Below, in pieces: positions 28,631-37,204 of a stretch of 64,000 nucleotides of DNA; position 1 is the first letter of the stretch; the number at the start of each line of letters is the position of its first letter. The position numbers and the translations under genes were made by a program. This DNA comes from Deinococcus aestuarii. Lineage in GTDB: Bacteria; Deinococcota; Deinococci; Deinococcales; Deinococcaceae. The notes under the pieces are model-generated. The model made no database searches and had not been told where the DNA came from. It worked only from the letters and a program-made list of their open reading frames with translations. The DNA lies in assembly GCF_018863415.1 (NCBI RefSeq), contig NZ_JAHKSN010000004.1, positions 204,147 through 268,146 of the forward strand. Reading direction: 5' to 3'.

Positions 28631-29788
28631 ATGAACCCGAACCGAACCGTGCCGCAGCTTCTGGCGGACCTGTGGACGAGACCGCAGGTGCGGCTCCTCG
28701 TCTACCTGGGGCTCGCCGCCCTGGCGTTCCTCCTGGCCCGCAGCCTCTCGGGCGTCCTCGTCACGGTCGCCGTCGCCTACGGCCTGGCCTACCTCGCCAA
28801 CCCCGCGCTGACCTGGCTGGAACGGCGCGGCCTGGCCCGGGGCTGGGGCGTGCTGCTGCTCACCCTGCTGGTGTTCGTCGTCGTGACCCTGCTGTTCTGG
28901 CGCCTGGCGTCCCAGGTCACGAGCTTTGTCTCCAGCCTGCCCGCCCTCGCCGACCGCGTGACCGCCCTGCTCGACCGGGCGCTCGACAACCCCAACCCCG
29001 ACCCCGGCATCGACCAGCTCCAGCACCGCCTCGCCGAGTACGTGCAGACCCGCGCCCAGGCCCTCGCCCGCGACGTCGGCCCCCTCTTCGACCGCCTGCT
29101 CTCCTCCAGCCCCGCCGTGCTGGCCGGCTGGCTGAACGGGCTGGGGCGGGCCGGCCTCCTGCTGACCCTGACCCTGTACTTTGCCCTCGACTACCGCCGG
29201 GTCAGCCGCGGGCTGCTCTCGGTCTTTCCGCGTGACTGGCAGCCCGCCGTGGAACGGCTTTCCGAGGACGTGAGCGTCTCCTTCGGCCGGGCCATCCGGG
29301 GCAACCTCCTCGTGGGGCTGAGTGTCGGGGCGCTCGCCGCGCTGGGATTGCTGCTGCTGAACGTGCCCACCCCGCTGGTGCTGGGGCTCTTTACCGCCGC
29401 GATGTGGCTGGTGCCCTACGTGGGCATCCTGATCGCGGTGGTCCCGGCGCTGCTCCAGGCGATCCCGCTGGGCACGACGGCGGTGGTGCTCGTGGCGGTG
29501 CTGTATTTCGTCCTCAACCAGGTCGGCGGCAACCTGCTCAGCCCGCTGATCATGGGCCGCACCATCCAGATTCCCCCCTCGGCGCTGATGGTCGCCGTCT
29601 TGATCGGGCTGTCCGTCGGCGGGGCGCTGGGGGCGTTTCTCGCCAGCCCCGTCGCCCTGCTCGTCTACCGCTGGGGAACGCGCTACTGGCTCACCAGCCG
29701 CGCGTATCAGGGCAAGACGGGCCAGCGAGGGCAGATGGAGGAAGAATTGGGCCAGGTTGCCGATGTCGGGAGGGTGTCCAAACGCTAG
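28631..29788 (+). CDS. AI-2E/PerM-family transporter
   Basis: 385-aa membrane protein with about eight helices. The domain begins at about residue 20 (VYLGLAALAFLLARSLSGVL), has a large extracytoplasmic loop (about 95-165), and conserved YVGILIAVVPALLQA and NLLSPLIMGRTIQIPPSALM near the end, the hallmark of this family. Members are described as AI-2 exporters or Na+/H+ antiporters; many have no known substrate. GAGGAGCAGCT precedes the ATG. TAGTGT at 28586 is a possible -10. Confidence 0.9.
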   Translation: MNPNRTVPQLLADLWTRPQVRLLVYLGLAALAFLLARSLSGVLVTVAVAYGLAYLANPALTWLERRGLARGWGVLLLTLLVFVVVTLLFWRLASQVTSFVSSLPALADRVTALLDRALDNPNPDPGIDQLQHRLAEYVQTRAQALARDVGPLFDRLLSSSPAVLAGWLNGLGRAGLLLTLTLYFALDYRRVSRGLLSVFPRDWQPAVERLSEDVSVSFGRAIRGNLLVGLSVGALAALGLLLLNVPTPLVLGLFTAAMWLVPYVGILIAVVPALLQAIPLGTTAVVLVAVLYFVLNQVGGNLLSPLIMGRTIQIPPSALMVAVLIGLSVGGALGAFLASPVALLVYRWGTRYWLTSRAYQGKTGQRGQMEEELGQVADVGRVSKR

Positions 29789-29855
29789 GGTCGGCGGGAG
29801 ATGGCCCCAGCACCGTCCGCGCCGTGATGCAGGTGCCGCGCACCGTCGGGCAGGC

Positions 29856-29861
29856 TAACTT
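29856..29861 (+). promoter_or_regulatory. leaderless -10 of first SUKH gene
   Basis: TAACTT ends 6 nt before GTG 29868. Confidence 0.55.
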
Positions 29862-29867
29862 GGGGGC

Positions 29868-30557
29868 GTGAGCCCCGATCTGCCCACCACCCTCGCCCGT
29901 CTGGACGCGTGGCTGGCCGAACACGTTCCCGCCATCCACGCCACCCTGCGCCCCGGCGCGCCGGACGCCGAACTGGACGCGCTCGAAACCCTCACCCGCC
30001 TGGAACTGCCCGAATCCTTCCGCACCCTCTACCGCTGGCACGACGGGCAGGAGCGCGCGGGGGCAGGCTTCGCGCTGGGGCTGGAGTTCCTGCCGCTGGA
30101 GGGCGTGGGGCGCGAGTGGGAGACGTGGCAGAAGATTGGGGAGGATCAGGCGGGGGCGAACGACGAGACGCCCTACGGGTCGTACGCGCCGGGAGCCGTC
30201 CAGGCCGCCTACACGACGCCCGGCTGGCTCGGCTTTCTCGTGGACGGCGGCGGAAATTCCGTTGGGCTGGATTTCAACCCCGGCCCCAGGGGGACGGTCG
30301 GGCAGGTCATCACCTTCGGGCGCGATGAGGTGAAAAAACGGGTGTTGGCCGCCTCCCTGGAGGGGTTCCTGGGTCAGTACCTGGACCGGCTGGAGTCCGG
30401 GAAAGCCACGGTCAAGGCGCTGCGAGGGTTCGGCGGCGAGAGGTGGGCGGTCGAGCTGGACAACGGGCGCGTCTCCTGGTCAGGCCTGTTTGCCCTGTAT
30501 CCCGGCTTCGGCCCACGCTGGGAGCAGGAGCAGCACAAGCGGAAGCGAAGGCGTTGA
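29868..30557 (+). CDS. SMI1/KNR4 (SUKH) family protein, paralogue 1
   Basis: 229 aa. SUKH-fold protein: an N-terminal helical part with LPESFRTLYRWHDGQE, a WETW element, and the core TTPGWLGFLVDGGGNSVGL-DFNPGP-GQVITFGRDE. In bacteria this superfamily often supplies immunity to toxins of polymorphic toxin systems; other members have housekeeping roles. No toxin gene is adjacent. A closely related copy follows 107 bp later, each with its own leaderless promoter. Confidence 0.88.
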   Translation: MSPDLPTTLARLDAWLAEHVPAIHATLRPGAPDAELDALETLTRLELPESFRTLYRWHDGQERAGAGFALGLEFLPLEGVGREWETWQKIGEDQAGANDETPYGSYAPGAVQAAYTTPGWLGFLVDGGGNSVGLDFNPGPRGTVGQVITFGRDEVKKRVLAASLEGFLGQYLDRLESGKATVKALRGFGGERWAVELDNGRVSWSGLFALYPGFGPRWEQEQHKRKRRR

Positions 30558-30652
30558 ACCTCCCGGGACATTTCCCTCCCCGGCCTTTCGTGAAAACGGA
30601 GAGTGGTCGAGGTGCCAAGGCAAATGTGGTTCCCGCCCGGTACCGCACGGAT

Positions 30653-30658
30653 TAGGTT
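30653..30658 (+). promoter_or_regulatory. leaderless -10 of second SUKH gene
   Basis: TAGGTT ends 6 nt before ATG 30665. Confidence 0.5.
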
Positions 30659-30664
30659 GCTGGG

Positions 30665-31333
30665 ATGACCTCCGACCTTCCCGCCGTTCTCGCCCGCCTC
30701 GACGCCTGGCTGGCCGCGCATGTCCCGGCCATTCACGCCACCCTGCGCCCCGGTGCTTCAGACACAGAGTTGGACGCCCTGGAACCTCTCGTGGGGCAGA
30801 AGCTGCCGGAGTCGTTCCGAACCCTCTACCGCTGGCACGACGGGGAGCAATTAGTTGTCAGAGGCGTGTTCAGCCTCGCTTTCCTTCCGCTCGCTCAGAT
30901 CCAGTTCGATTGGGAAACGTGGCAGGACATTGGGAAGAATTTTCCGGAGATGAATCAAGAGATCAATTCGGCGTCCCACCCTACGGGTTCCATTCGTGAG
31001 GCCTACACGACTCCGGGCTGGTTGGGTTTTCTGTCAGACCTGAGTGGGAACTCAGTAGGACTCGACTTTAACCCCGGTCCAGCGGGCAAACTTGGGCAAG
31101 TCATCACCTTTGGACGAGACCAAGAGTACAAGTACGTGCTGGCCGAGAGCTTGGAAGCCTTTCTCCGGGAGTACCTAACCCGACTGGAGGCTGGGCAAGT
31201 GCAGATCGTGAACCGGGAAGCTGAATCGTTTCTGTACCTGCTCGACGCGGACGGGAGGAGTTCGGAAAGTCACCGCCAGCTCACCGACCTCTACCCCGGC
31301 TTCGGTGCCGCCCCCGCCCGCCGATCCCGCTGA
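30665..31333 (+). CDS. SMI1/KNR4 (SUKH) family protein, paralogue 2
   Basis: 222 aa, clearly homologous to the preceding gene: shared LARLDAWLA.HVPAIHATLRPGA, LPESFRTLYRWHDG, YTTPGWLGFL, GNSVGLDFNPGP. The middle (about 60-105) and C-terminus diverge. Base composition from about 30840 on is visibly more AT-rich than neighbours, as if this copy, or part of it, came from elsewhere or recombined with a foreign relative. Fast divergence of a tandem pair is typical of immunity-type SUKH genes; the target is unknown. Confidence 0.87.
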   Translation: MTSDLPAVLARLDAWLAAHVPAIHATLRPGASDTELDALEPLVGQKLPESFRTLYRWHDGEQLVVRGVFSLAFLPLAQIQFDWETWQDIGKNFPEMNQEINSASHPTGSIREAYTTPGWLGFLSDLSGNSVGLDFNPGPAGKLGQVITFGRDQEYKYVLAESLEAFLREYLTRLEAGQVQIVNREAESFLYLLDADGRSSESHRQLTDLYPGFGAAPARRSR

Positions 31334-31371
31334 TTTCCGTCCCAGGGACACTTCCCTCCCCCCGCCCGGCG

Positions 31372-31377
31372 TATCCT
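31372..31377 (+). promoter_or_regulatory. leaderless -10 of mqnE
   Basis: TATCCT ends 7 nt before ATG 31385. Confidence 0.65.
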
Positions 31378-31384
31378 GCCCCTC

Positions 31385-32515
<1,131 letters not shown>

Positions 32516-32529
32516 GCCCCCTTGACGAC

Positions 32530-32847
32530 GTGTTGAGCCTCGACGACGCCTGGAACGCGGCGTATCACCGCAAGGACGCGGCGGCTCTGGCGAGGGTGCT
32601 CGCCGACGACTGGCTGGCCTTCTTTCCAGACGGGCGGGTGGTCTTCAGGGCCGAGTTGCTCGCCCAGATGCCGCGTAACCCCGACGCAGCCCTGATGTTC
32701 GAGCGCCACGCGGCCCGCGTGTTCGGCGACGCGGCGGTCACGCGCGGCACCCTGTACGCGAACGGCGAGCGGGTGCAGAGCTTCCTGCGGGTGTACGCGC
32801 GGCGGGAAGGCGAGTGGCGGGCGGTGAGCGTGCAGGTGGTGCCGTGA
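32530..32847 (+). CDS. DUF4440/SnoaL-like (NTF2-fold) protein
   Basis: 105 aa from GTG 32530 (TTG 32533 also possible). Cone-shaped NTF2-fold pattern: LDDAWNAAYHRKDAAALARVLADDW, then FFPDGRVVFRAELLAQM and a closing SFLRVYARREGEWRAVSVQVV strand. Members are small enzymes or binding proteins; role unknown. It starts 14 bp after mqnE, so it is likely cotranscribed. Its last 24 bp are repeated at 33334-33357. Confidence 0.75.
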   Translation: MLSLDDAWNAAYHRKDAAALARVLADDWLAFFPDGRVVFRAELLAQMPRNPDAALMFERHAARVFGDAAVTRGTLYANGERVQSFLRVYARREGEWRAVSVQVVP

Positions 32848-32899
32848 AGTCGTCACCCGGGGTCGGGCTCCTCAGTCTCACCGGAGGGGAAGGTGTCCT

Positions 32900-33316
32900 A
32901 TGAAGATCAGCGCCCGTGTGCAAAGCAGCGAAGGCCAGCACCACGTCACGCTGCGGACCGGCGACCACAGCCACGCCCTGACCATTGCACCCCGGCCCAC
33001 CGGATTCGGCTCCAGCGCGAACGGCGGAGAACTGCTGTTTCTGGCGCTGGCGACCTGCTACTGCAACGACGTGTACCGCGAGGCGGCCAAACGGGGGCTG
33101 CGGGTTCGGCGGGTGGACGTCGAGGTCGAGGGCGAGTTCGGAGCCGAGGGCGAACCGGCCCGGAACGTGACCTACCACGTCCGGGTGGCGGCCGACGCGA
33201 GTGAGGTAGAACTCCGGGCGCTCCTGAGCCACACCGACCGGGTGGCCGAGATTCAGAACACGCTCAGGACCGGAGTGCCCGTGACCCTGGGCACTGTCGA
33301 GGTGGTGGACGTGTGA
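32900..33316 (+). CDS. OsmC-family protein
   Basis: 138 aa. OsmC/Ohr fold: GFGSSANGGELLFLALATCYCNDVYREAAKRG matches the family's central helix with its redox Cys region, and the tail has the LLSHTDRVAEIQNTLR helix. Classical Ohr/OsmC use two Cys for peroxide reduction; only the ATCYC Cys pair is seen here, so peroxidase activity is uncertain. GGAGGGG lies 13 nt before ATG 32900. Its 3' side carries a remnant of the preceding gene type. Confidence 0.8.
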   Translation: MKISARVQSSEGQHHVTLRTGDHSHALTIAPRPTGFGSSANGGELLFLALATCYCNDVYREAAKRGLRVRRVDVEVEGEFGAEGEPARNVTYHVRVAADASEVELRALLSHTDRVAEIQNTLRTGVPVTLGTVEVVDV

Positions 33317-33317
33317 A

Positions 33318-33357
33318 GAGCAAGTGGTGGAGCGTGAGCGTGCAGGTGGTGCCGTGA
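33318..33357 (+). pseudogene. 3'-end remnant of a second DUF4440-like gene
   Basis: Reads KWWSVSVQVVP then TGA, matching the EWRAVSVQVVP end of the intact gene at 32530-32847. The last 24 bp are identical (32824-32847 and 33334-33357). It suggests duplication or recombination that left OsmC between a full copy and a tail. Confidence 0.55.
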
Positions 33358-33824
33358 CCTACACGCGAGAGGACTTGATTCGCTCTTACCTGGATGCAGA
33401 GCGGTACAAGTCAGCGGAAGGTGTGTTGGCTGAAGACACCCAAGGGTTTACGGCAAGCCTCCAACGAGCCTTTCAAGTGTCTCTCAATTCTCTGGAGAAT
33501 AAAAACTTTTCTGACCCTCTTTGGCCCCTGGCCCTCGTGTTTCAACAAGGCGTTGGAGCCATCCAGGCACAGGAAAGCGGAATTCTCGAAGGAGGTCTTT
33601 TGCTCAGTAAGCTAGAGACACTTGGGACAGGAGGACAGAGGGTGCTAGAGCAGTACATCTCTCTGGGACAGGCAAGGTACGAGGTCACGCAACAAGCATT
33701 GAGCTTGCTTACGGCTGTCGTTGAGGCAGTTTGGCCGGATGCCCCGAAAACCGTGACCTCTGAAGACTTACTTCGCCTTGGCTTCGACGATTCGCAGCGC
33801 CCCGATCCCGTGGATTATTGGTAA
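33354..33824 (+). CDS. hypothetical protein, about 156 aa, AT-rich
   Basis: Not recognised. The predicted protein is mostly helical (YTREDLIRSYLDAERYKSAEG, LLLSKLETLGTGGQRVLEQY, ALSLLTAVVEAVWPDAPKT). GTG 33354 (overlapping the remnant's TGA) is favoured because AGGTGG lies just upstream; GTG 33324 is possible. Codon use and base composition are far more AT-rich than flanking genes, pointing to recent acquisition. It ends 5 bp before mqnA's ATG, so mqnA may depend on its transcription. Confidence 0.6.
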   Translation: MTYTREDLIRSYLDAERYKSAEGVLAEDTQGFTASLQRAFQVSLNSLENKNFSDPLWPLALVFQQGVGAIQAQESGILEGGLLLSKLETLGTGGQRVLEQYISLGQARYEVTQQALSLLTAVVEAVWPDAPKTVTSEDLLRLGFDDSQRPDPVDYW

Positions 33825-33829
33825 CCCGT

Positions 33830-34693
33830 ATGACCTACCGCGCAGGCTGGATTCACTACACCAACGTCGCCCCCATCCTCGATTCGCTCGTGCTGCCGCC
33901 GGGCGTGACGGCGGTGACGGGCGTGCCGACCGAGATGAACGCGGCGCTCCTGGAGGGGCGGGTGGACATCGCCAACATCAGCGCGGTGGAGTTCATCCGG
34001 CACGCGGACCGGCTGGAGGCGCTGCCCGACTTCTCCGTGGCGGTGCTGGGGCCGGTGTACTCGGTGAACCTCTTCCACACGGTGCCCCTCGAACGGCTGC
34101 GGCGGGTGGCGCTGACCCGGCAGAGCGCGATGAGCGTGGCGCTGCTGGAGGTGCTGCTGGCGGCCCGGGGCCTGAGCCCCACCCTGGAGCGGGCGGAGGG
34201 GGAGGCCGAGGACCTGCTCGCCTCGGGGTACGACGGGGTACTGCGGATCGGGGACAGCGCCCTGCGCGAGTGGTACCGGGTGGTGGGGCCGCTGACCCCG
34301 GAGACGACGATGACCACCCTGCCCCACACGGCGCGCGGCATCACGGTGACCGACCTCGCCGAGGAGTGGTTTCGCCTCACCGGGCACCCCTTCGTGTTCG
34401 CGGTGTGGGCGTACCGCCGTGAAGCGCCGCCCCCCGCCACCCTCGTCCAGGCGATGCGGGAGGCGCGGCGGGAGGGCATCGGCCACCTCGCGGACGTGGC
34501 GCGGCGGCACGCCCAGAAACTGGGGCTGCCGGAGCGGGTGGTGCAGCACTACCTGTGGAACTTCCGCTATCACTTAGAGGCGCCCGACCGCCTGGGCCTG
34601 CACGAATTCGCCGCCCAGGCCGTCCCCGGACACGCGCCGCTGCGTTTCGGCCCGAGGCCGGGCACGCCCACCCCTTCTGGAGCCGCGCCTTAA
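33830..34693 (+). CDS. mqnA: chorismate dehydratase MqnA
   Basis: Dehydrates chorismate to 3-[(1-carboxyvinyl)oxy]benzoate, the first futalosine-pathway step; MqnE uses the product. 287 aa, periplasmic-binding-protein-like fold: GWIHYTNVAPILDSL, VPTEMNAALLEGRVDIANISAVEFIRHA, GPVYSVNLFH, LRIGDSALRE. ATG 33830 is preferred over TTG 33818, which overlaps the previous stop. No own promoter is obvious, so it likely reads through from upstream genes. Confidence 0.93.
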   Translation: MTYRAGWIHYTNVAPILDSLVLPPGVTAVTGVPTEMNAALLEGRVDIANISAVEFIRHADRLEALPDFSVAVLGPVYSVNLFHTVPLERLRRVALTRQSAMSVALLEVLLAARGLSPTLERAEGEAEDLLASGYDGVLRIGDSALREWYRVVGPLTPETTMTTLPHTARGITVTDLAEEWFRLTGHPFVFAVWAYRREAPPPATLVQAMREARREGIGHLADVARRHAQKLGLPERVVQHYLWNFRYHLEAPDRLGLHEFAAQAVPGHAPLRFGPRPGTPTPSGAAP

Positions 34694-34727
34694 CCCGGGG
34701 GGTCAGGCGACGCTCACCCGGGGTCCG

Positions 34728-34733
34728 TAGCGT
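34728..34733 (+). promoter_or_regulatory. leaderless -10 of nupC
   Basis: TAGCGT ends 6 nt before ATG 34740. Confidence 0.5.
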
Positions 34734-34739
34734 GGCGCC

Positions 34740-35975
34740 ATGACGGACGTTCTCTGGGGGCTGGGCGGCATGGCCGTGCTGCTGGGGCTGGCGCTGGCGC
34801 TCAGCGCGGACCGCCGGGCGGTGAACTGGCGGACGGTGGGGCTGGCGCTGGCCCTGCAAGTCGCCTTCGCCCTGATGGTGCTGCGCTGGCCGCTGAGGCG
34901 TCAGGCGCTCGACACGGTGTCGGGGGGCGTGCAGGCGGTGGTGAACAACGCCCAGCAGGGGATCAACTTCGTGTTCGGGAACCTGACGAACGGGGCCCTG
35001 ACGGGGGTGGGCTTCGTCTTCGCCTTCAACGTGCTGCCGATCATCGTGTTCTTCAGCGCATTGATCGCCGTGCTCTACCACCTCGGGGTGATGCAGGCGG
35101 TCGTGCGGGTGCTCGGCGGCGGGCTGAGCCGTCTGCTGGGCACCCGCCGGGGAGAGAGCCTCTCGGCCACCGCGAACATCTTCGTGGGGCAGACCGAGGC
35201 GCCCCTGGTCGTGCGGCCCTTCATCGGGCGCATGACCCGCTCGGAACTGTTCGCGGTCATGGTGGGCGGGCTCGCCAGCGTGGCGGGGAGCGTTCTCGTG
35301 GGCTACTCGCTGCTGGGGGTGCGGCTCGACTACCTGATCGCGGCGTCGTTCATGGCGGCCCCGGCGGGCCTGTTGATGGCGAAGCTGATCCTGCCCGAGC
35401 GCGACACCCCGCAGGACTACAAGGGCGAGGTCCCCGAGGACCCGGAGGGAAGGCCCGTCAACGTGATCGACGCGGCGGCACGCGGGGCGGGCGACGGGCT
35501 GCGGCTGGCCCTGAACGTCGGCGCCATGCTGATCGCCTTTATCGGCCTGATCGCGCTGCTCAACGCCCTCTTCGGCTGGGTGGGCGGGCTCTTCGGGGCG
35601 CCGGGGCTGAGCCTCCAGGGCCTGCTGGGGTGGGTCTTCGCGCCGCTCGCCTTCGTGATGGGCGTCCCGTGGGAGAGTGCGCCGACGGCGGGGAGCTTCA
35701 TCGGACAGAAGCTCGTCACGAACGAGTTCGTGGCCTTCGTCGAGTTTGCCGGGAGGCTGCGGGCCGGGGGCGTCTCGCCCAAGGTCGAGGCGATCATCAC
35801 CTTCGCCCTGTGCGGCTTCGCCAACCTGTCGAGCCTCGCCATCCTGCTCGGCGGCCTGGGGGGCATCGCGCCCTCACGCCGCGCCGACATCGCCGCGCTC
35901 GGCCTGCGGGCGGTCGCGGCGGGCACGCTGGCGAACCTCCTGAGCGGCACCCTGGCGGGAATGCTGGTGGGTTGA
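34740..35975 (+). CDS. concentrative nucleoside transporter (NupC/CNT)
   Basis: 411-aa membrane protein importing nucleosides with H+ or Na+. CNT signatures: [68 protein letters not shown], and [28 protein letters not shown]. Length is normal. Leaderless start. Cation specificity not readable. Adenine deaminase at 44.7 kb could use nucleobases from the same salvage flow, but they are not linked. Confidence 0.95.
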   Translation: MTDVLWGLGGMAVLLGLALALSADRRAVNWRTVGLALALQVAFALMVLRWPLRRQALDTVSGGVQAVVNNAQQGINFVFGNLTNGALTGVGFVFAFNVLPIIVFFSALIAVLYHLGVMQAVVRVLGGGLSRLLGTRRGESLSATANIFVGQTEAPLVVRPFIGRMTRSELFAVMVGGLASVAGSVLVGYSLLGVRLDYLIAASFMAAPAGLLMAKLILPERDTPQDYKGEVPEDPEGRPVNVIDAAARGAGDGLRLALNVGAMLIAFIGLIALLNALFGWVGGLFGAPGLSLQGLLGWVFAPLAFVMGVPWESAPTAGSFIGQKLVTNEFVAFVEFAGRLRAGGVSPKVEAIITFALCGFANLSSLAILLGGLGGIAPSRRADIAALGLRAVAAGTLANLLSGTLAGMLVG

Positions 35976-36011
35976 GGGCCGGACACGACACGTCCTGTCG
36001 TCTTTGGCGGG

Positions 36012-36017
36012 TACGCT
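36012..36017 (+). promoter_or_regulatory. leaderless -10 of DinB-like gene
   Basis: TACGCT ends 6 nt before ATG 36024. Confidence 0.5.
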
Positions 36018-36023
36018 GGAGCC

Positions 36024-36383
36024 ATGACCAAGGTGCTGGCCGGGAAACTGGCGGCGGTGGGGGCGAACGGCCGCGTCAACGACGTGCTGTGCGCGCCCCT
36101 CTCCGTCCTCTACGACGACATGCGGGAGGACCTGGCGCGGGCGACGGGCGGAACGACGCTGGAGACGGCGATCAACGCGAAGGGGACGGGCAACCTTTCC
36201 CACCCCGGCGCCGCGCCGTTCGTCCCCCACAGGCTGATCCACGACGCGCACCACCGGGGGCAGGCGCTCCCCGCCCTCAAGGTGGGCGGCTTCCCCCTCT
36301 CCTGCGGACTCGTAGAGCTGCTCCGCAGAGCTGTTCCAGTCCCCGGCGAGGACGCGCTGTGGGGGCCGCTGCGTGGCGAGTGA
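36024..36383 (+). CDS. short DinB-like protein
   Basis: 119 aa. LIHDAHHRGQALPALKVGGFP is the metal-binding HxxxHRGQ helix of DinB/YfiT four-helix-bundle proteins. The family is usually ~150-170 aa with an earlier metal-binding His helix; the first part here (GRVNDVLCAPLSVLYDDM) looks shortened, so the protein may be truncated or decaying. DinB proteins are often thiol-dependent enzymes or damage-induced, with no fixed role. Its 3' end overlaps the next gene by 11 bp. Confidence 0.6.
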   Translation: MTKVLAGKLAAVGANGRVNDVLCAPLSVLYDDMREDLARATGGTTLETAINAKGTGNLSHPGAAPFVPHRLIHDAHHRGQALPALKVGGFPLSCGLVELLRRAVPVPGEDALWGPLRGE

Positions 36384-36768
36384 CGTGCCCGGCGAGGGGA
36401 CGGAGGCGAACTTCCGGCAGCAGGTCCTGGCCCTCGTGGCGCGGATTCCGCCGGGACGGGTGATGACCTACGGGCAACTCGCGCTCCTGGCGGGGAGGCC
36501 TGGGCCGGGCGGGGCGCGGCTGGCGGGCTTTGTCATGGGCAGCCTCGCGGGAAAGGTGCAGACGGGCGAGGAGGCCCTCCCCTGGCAGCGGGTGATCAAC
36601 GCCCAGGGCCGCGTGAGCACCCACAAGCTGGGGTTCGGCGACGTGCAGGAGCGGCTGCTGGAGGCCGAGGGGGTGACCTTCGACGAGGCCGGACGCTGCG
36701 ACCTCGCCCGGTTGCAGTGGTGGCCGGAGGAGGAGGGCCGGGACGCGCCCCCGGACGCCCTGCTCTGA
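36373..36768 (+). CDS. alkyltransferase-like protein (ATL)
   Basis: 131 aa from GTG 36373. Matches the DNA-binding domain of O6-alkylguanine-DNA alkyltransferase: RIPPGRVMTYGQLALLAGRPG, GARLAGFVMGSL, then LPWQRVINAQGRVS. The PCHR active site is PWQR, so Trp replaces the acceptor Cys. ATL proteins bind O6-alkylguanine and route it to nucleotide excision repair without removing the alkyl group. Function follows from the family; activity is not shown. Confidence 0.88.
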   Translation: MASDVPGEGTEANFRQQVLALVARIPPGRVMTYGQLALLAGRPGPGGARLAGFVMGSLAGKVQTGEEALPWQRVINAQGRVSTHKLGFGDVQERLLEAEGVTFDEAGRCDLARLQWWPEEEGRDAPPDALL

Positions 36769-36841
36769 CCCGGGAGAGCCTCTGTCCCCTCGTGCGCGCG
36801 GCAGACGCCCTGCACGGTTGGCGTGACCCCGCGCCGGGCAG

Positions 36842-37097
36842 GTGCGGCTCCCGCGATCACTGGTCGGCCCGGGGCCCGCGGAGGGGGTCCGGCCCACCCT
36901 GCTCGCGGCGACCGGGAACCCCATGTGGCGGCTGCGGCGGCTGGCACGGGACCCGGGGGCGGAGGATGCGCTGCGGCCCCTGCCTCACGACCCGCGGTGG
37001 CGCGTGCGCGAGGCCGCCCGCCGAGCCCCGCAGGCCCGCCACGGAGGCGGCGCCCGACCTGGTGAAGGCCGTGCAGTTGGGCCCGGCCCGCACGTGA
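36842..37097 (+). pseudogene. possible frameshifted HEAT-repeat protein gene
   Basis: One frame gives NPMWRLRRLARDPGAEDALR, then PLPHDPRWRVREAARRAP, a HEAT-like helix pair; another frame then gives TEAAPDLVKAVQLGPART to a TGA at 37095. Joined, they resemble a short HEAT-repeat protein with one frameshift near 37035. The rest of the 36769-37191 gap shows nothing recognisable. Confidence 0.35.
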
Positions 37098-37191
37098 TCG
37101 CGGCGGGGGACCGGCTGCGCGCGCCCATCTCCCTGGAGGTTTGGTGAGCATCGGAACTCCGCGGGAGAGAAACGTCCCCGGAGGCGCGGCG

Positions 37192-37197
37192 TATCCT
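37192..37197 (+). promoter_or_regulatory. leaderless -10 of anchored low-complexity gene
   Basis: TATCCT ends 7 nt before ATG 37205. Confidence 0.6.
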
Positions 37198-37204
37198 GAT
37201 CAGC

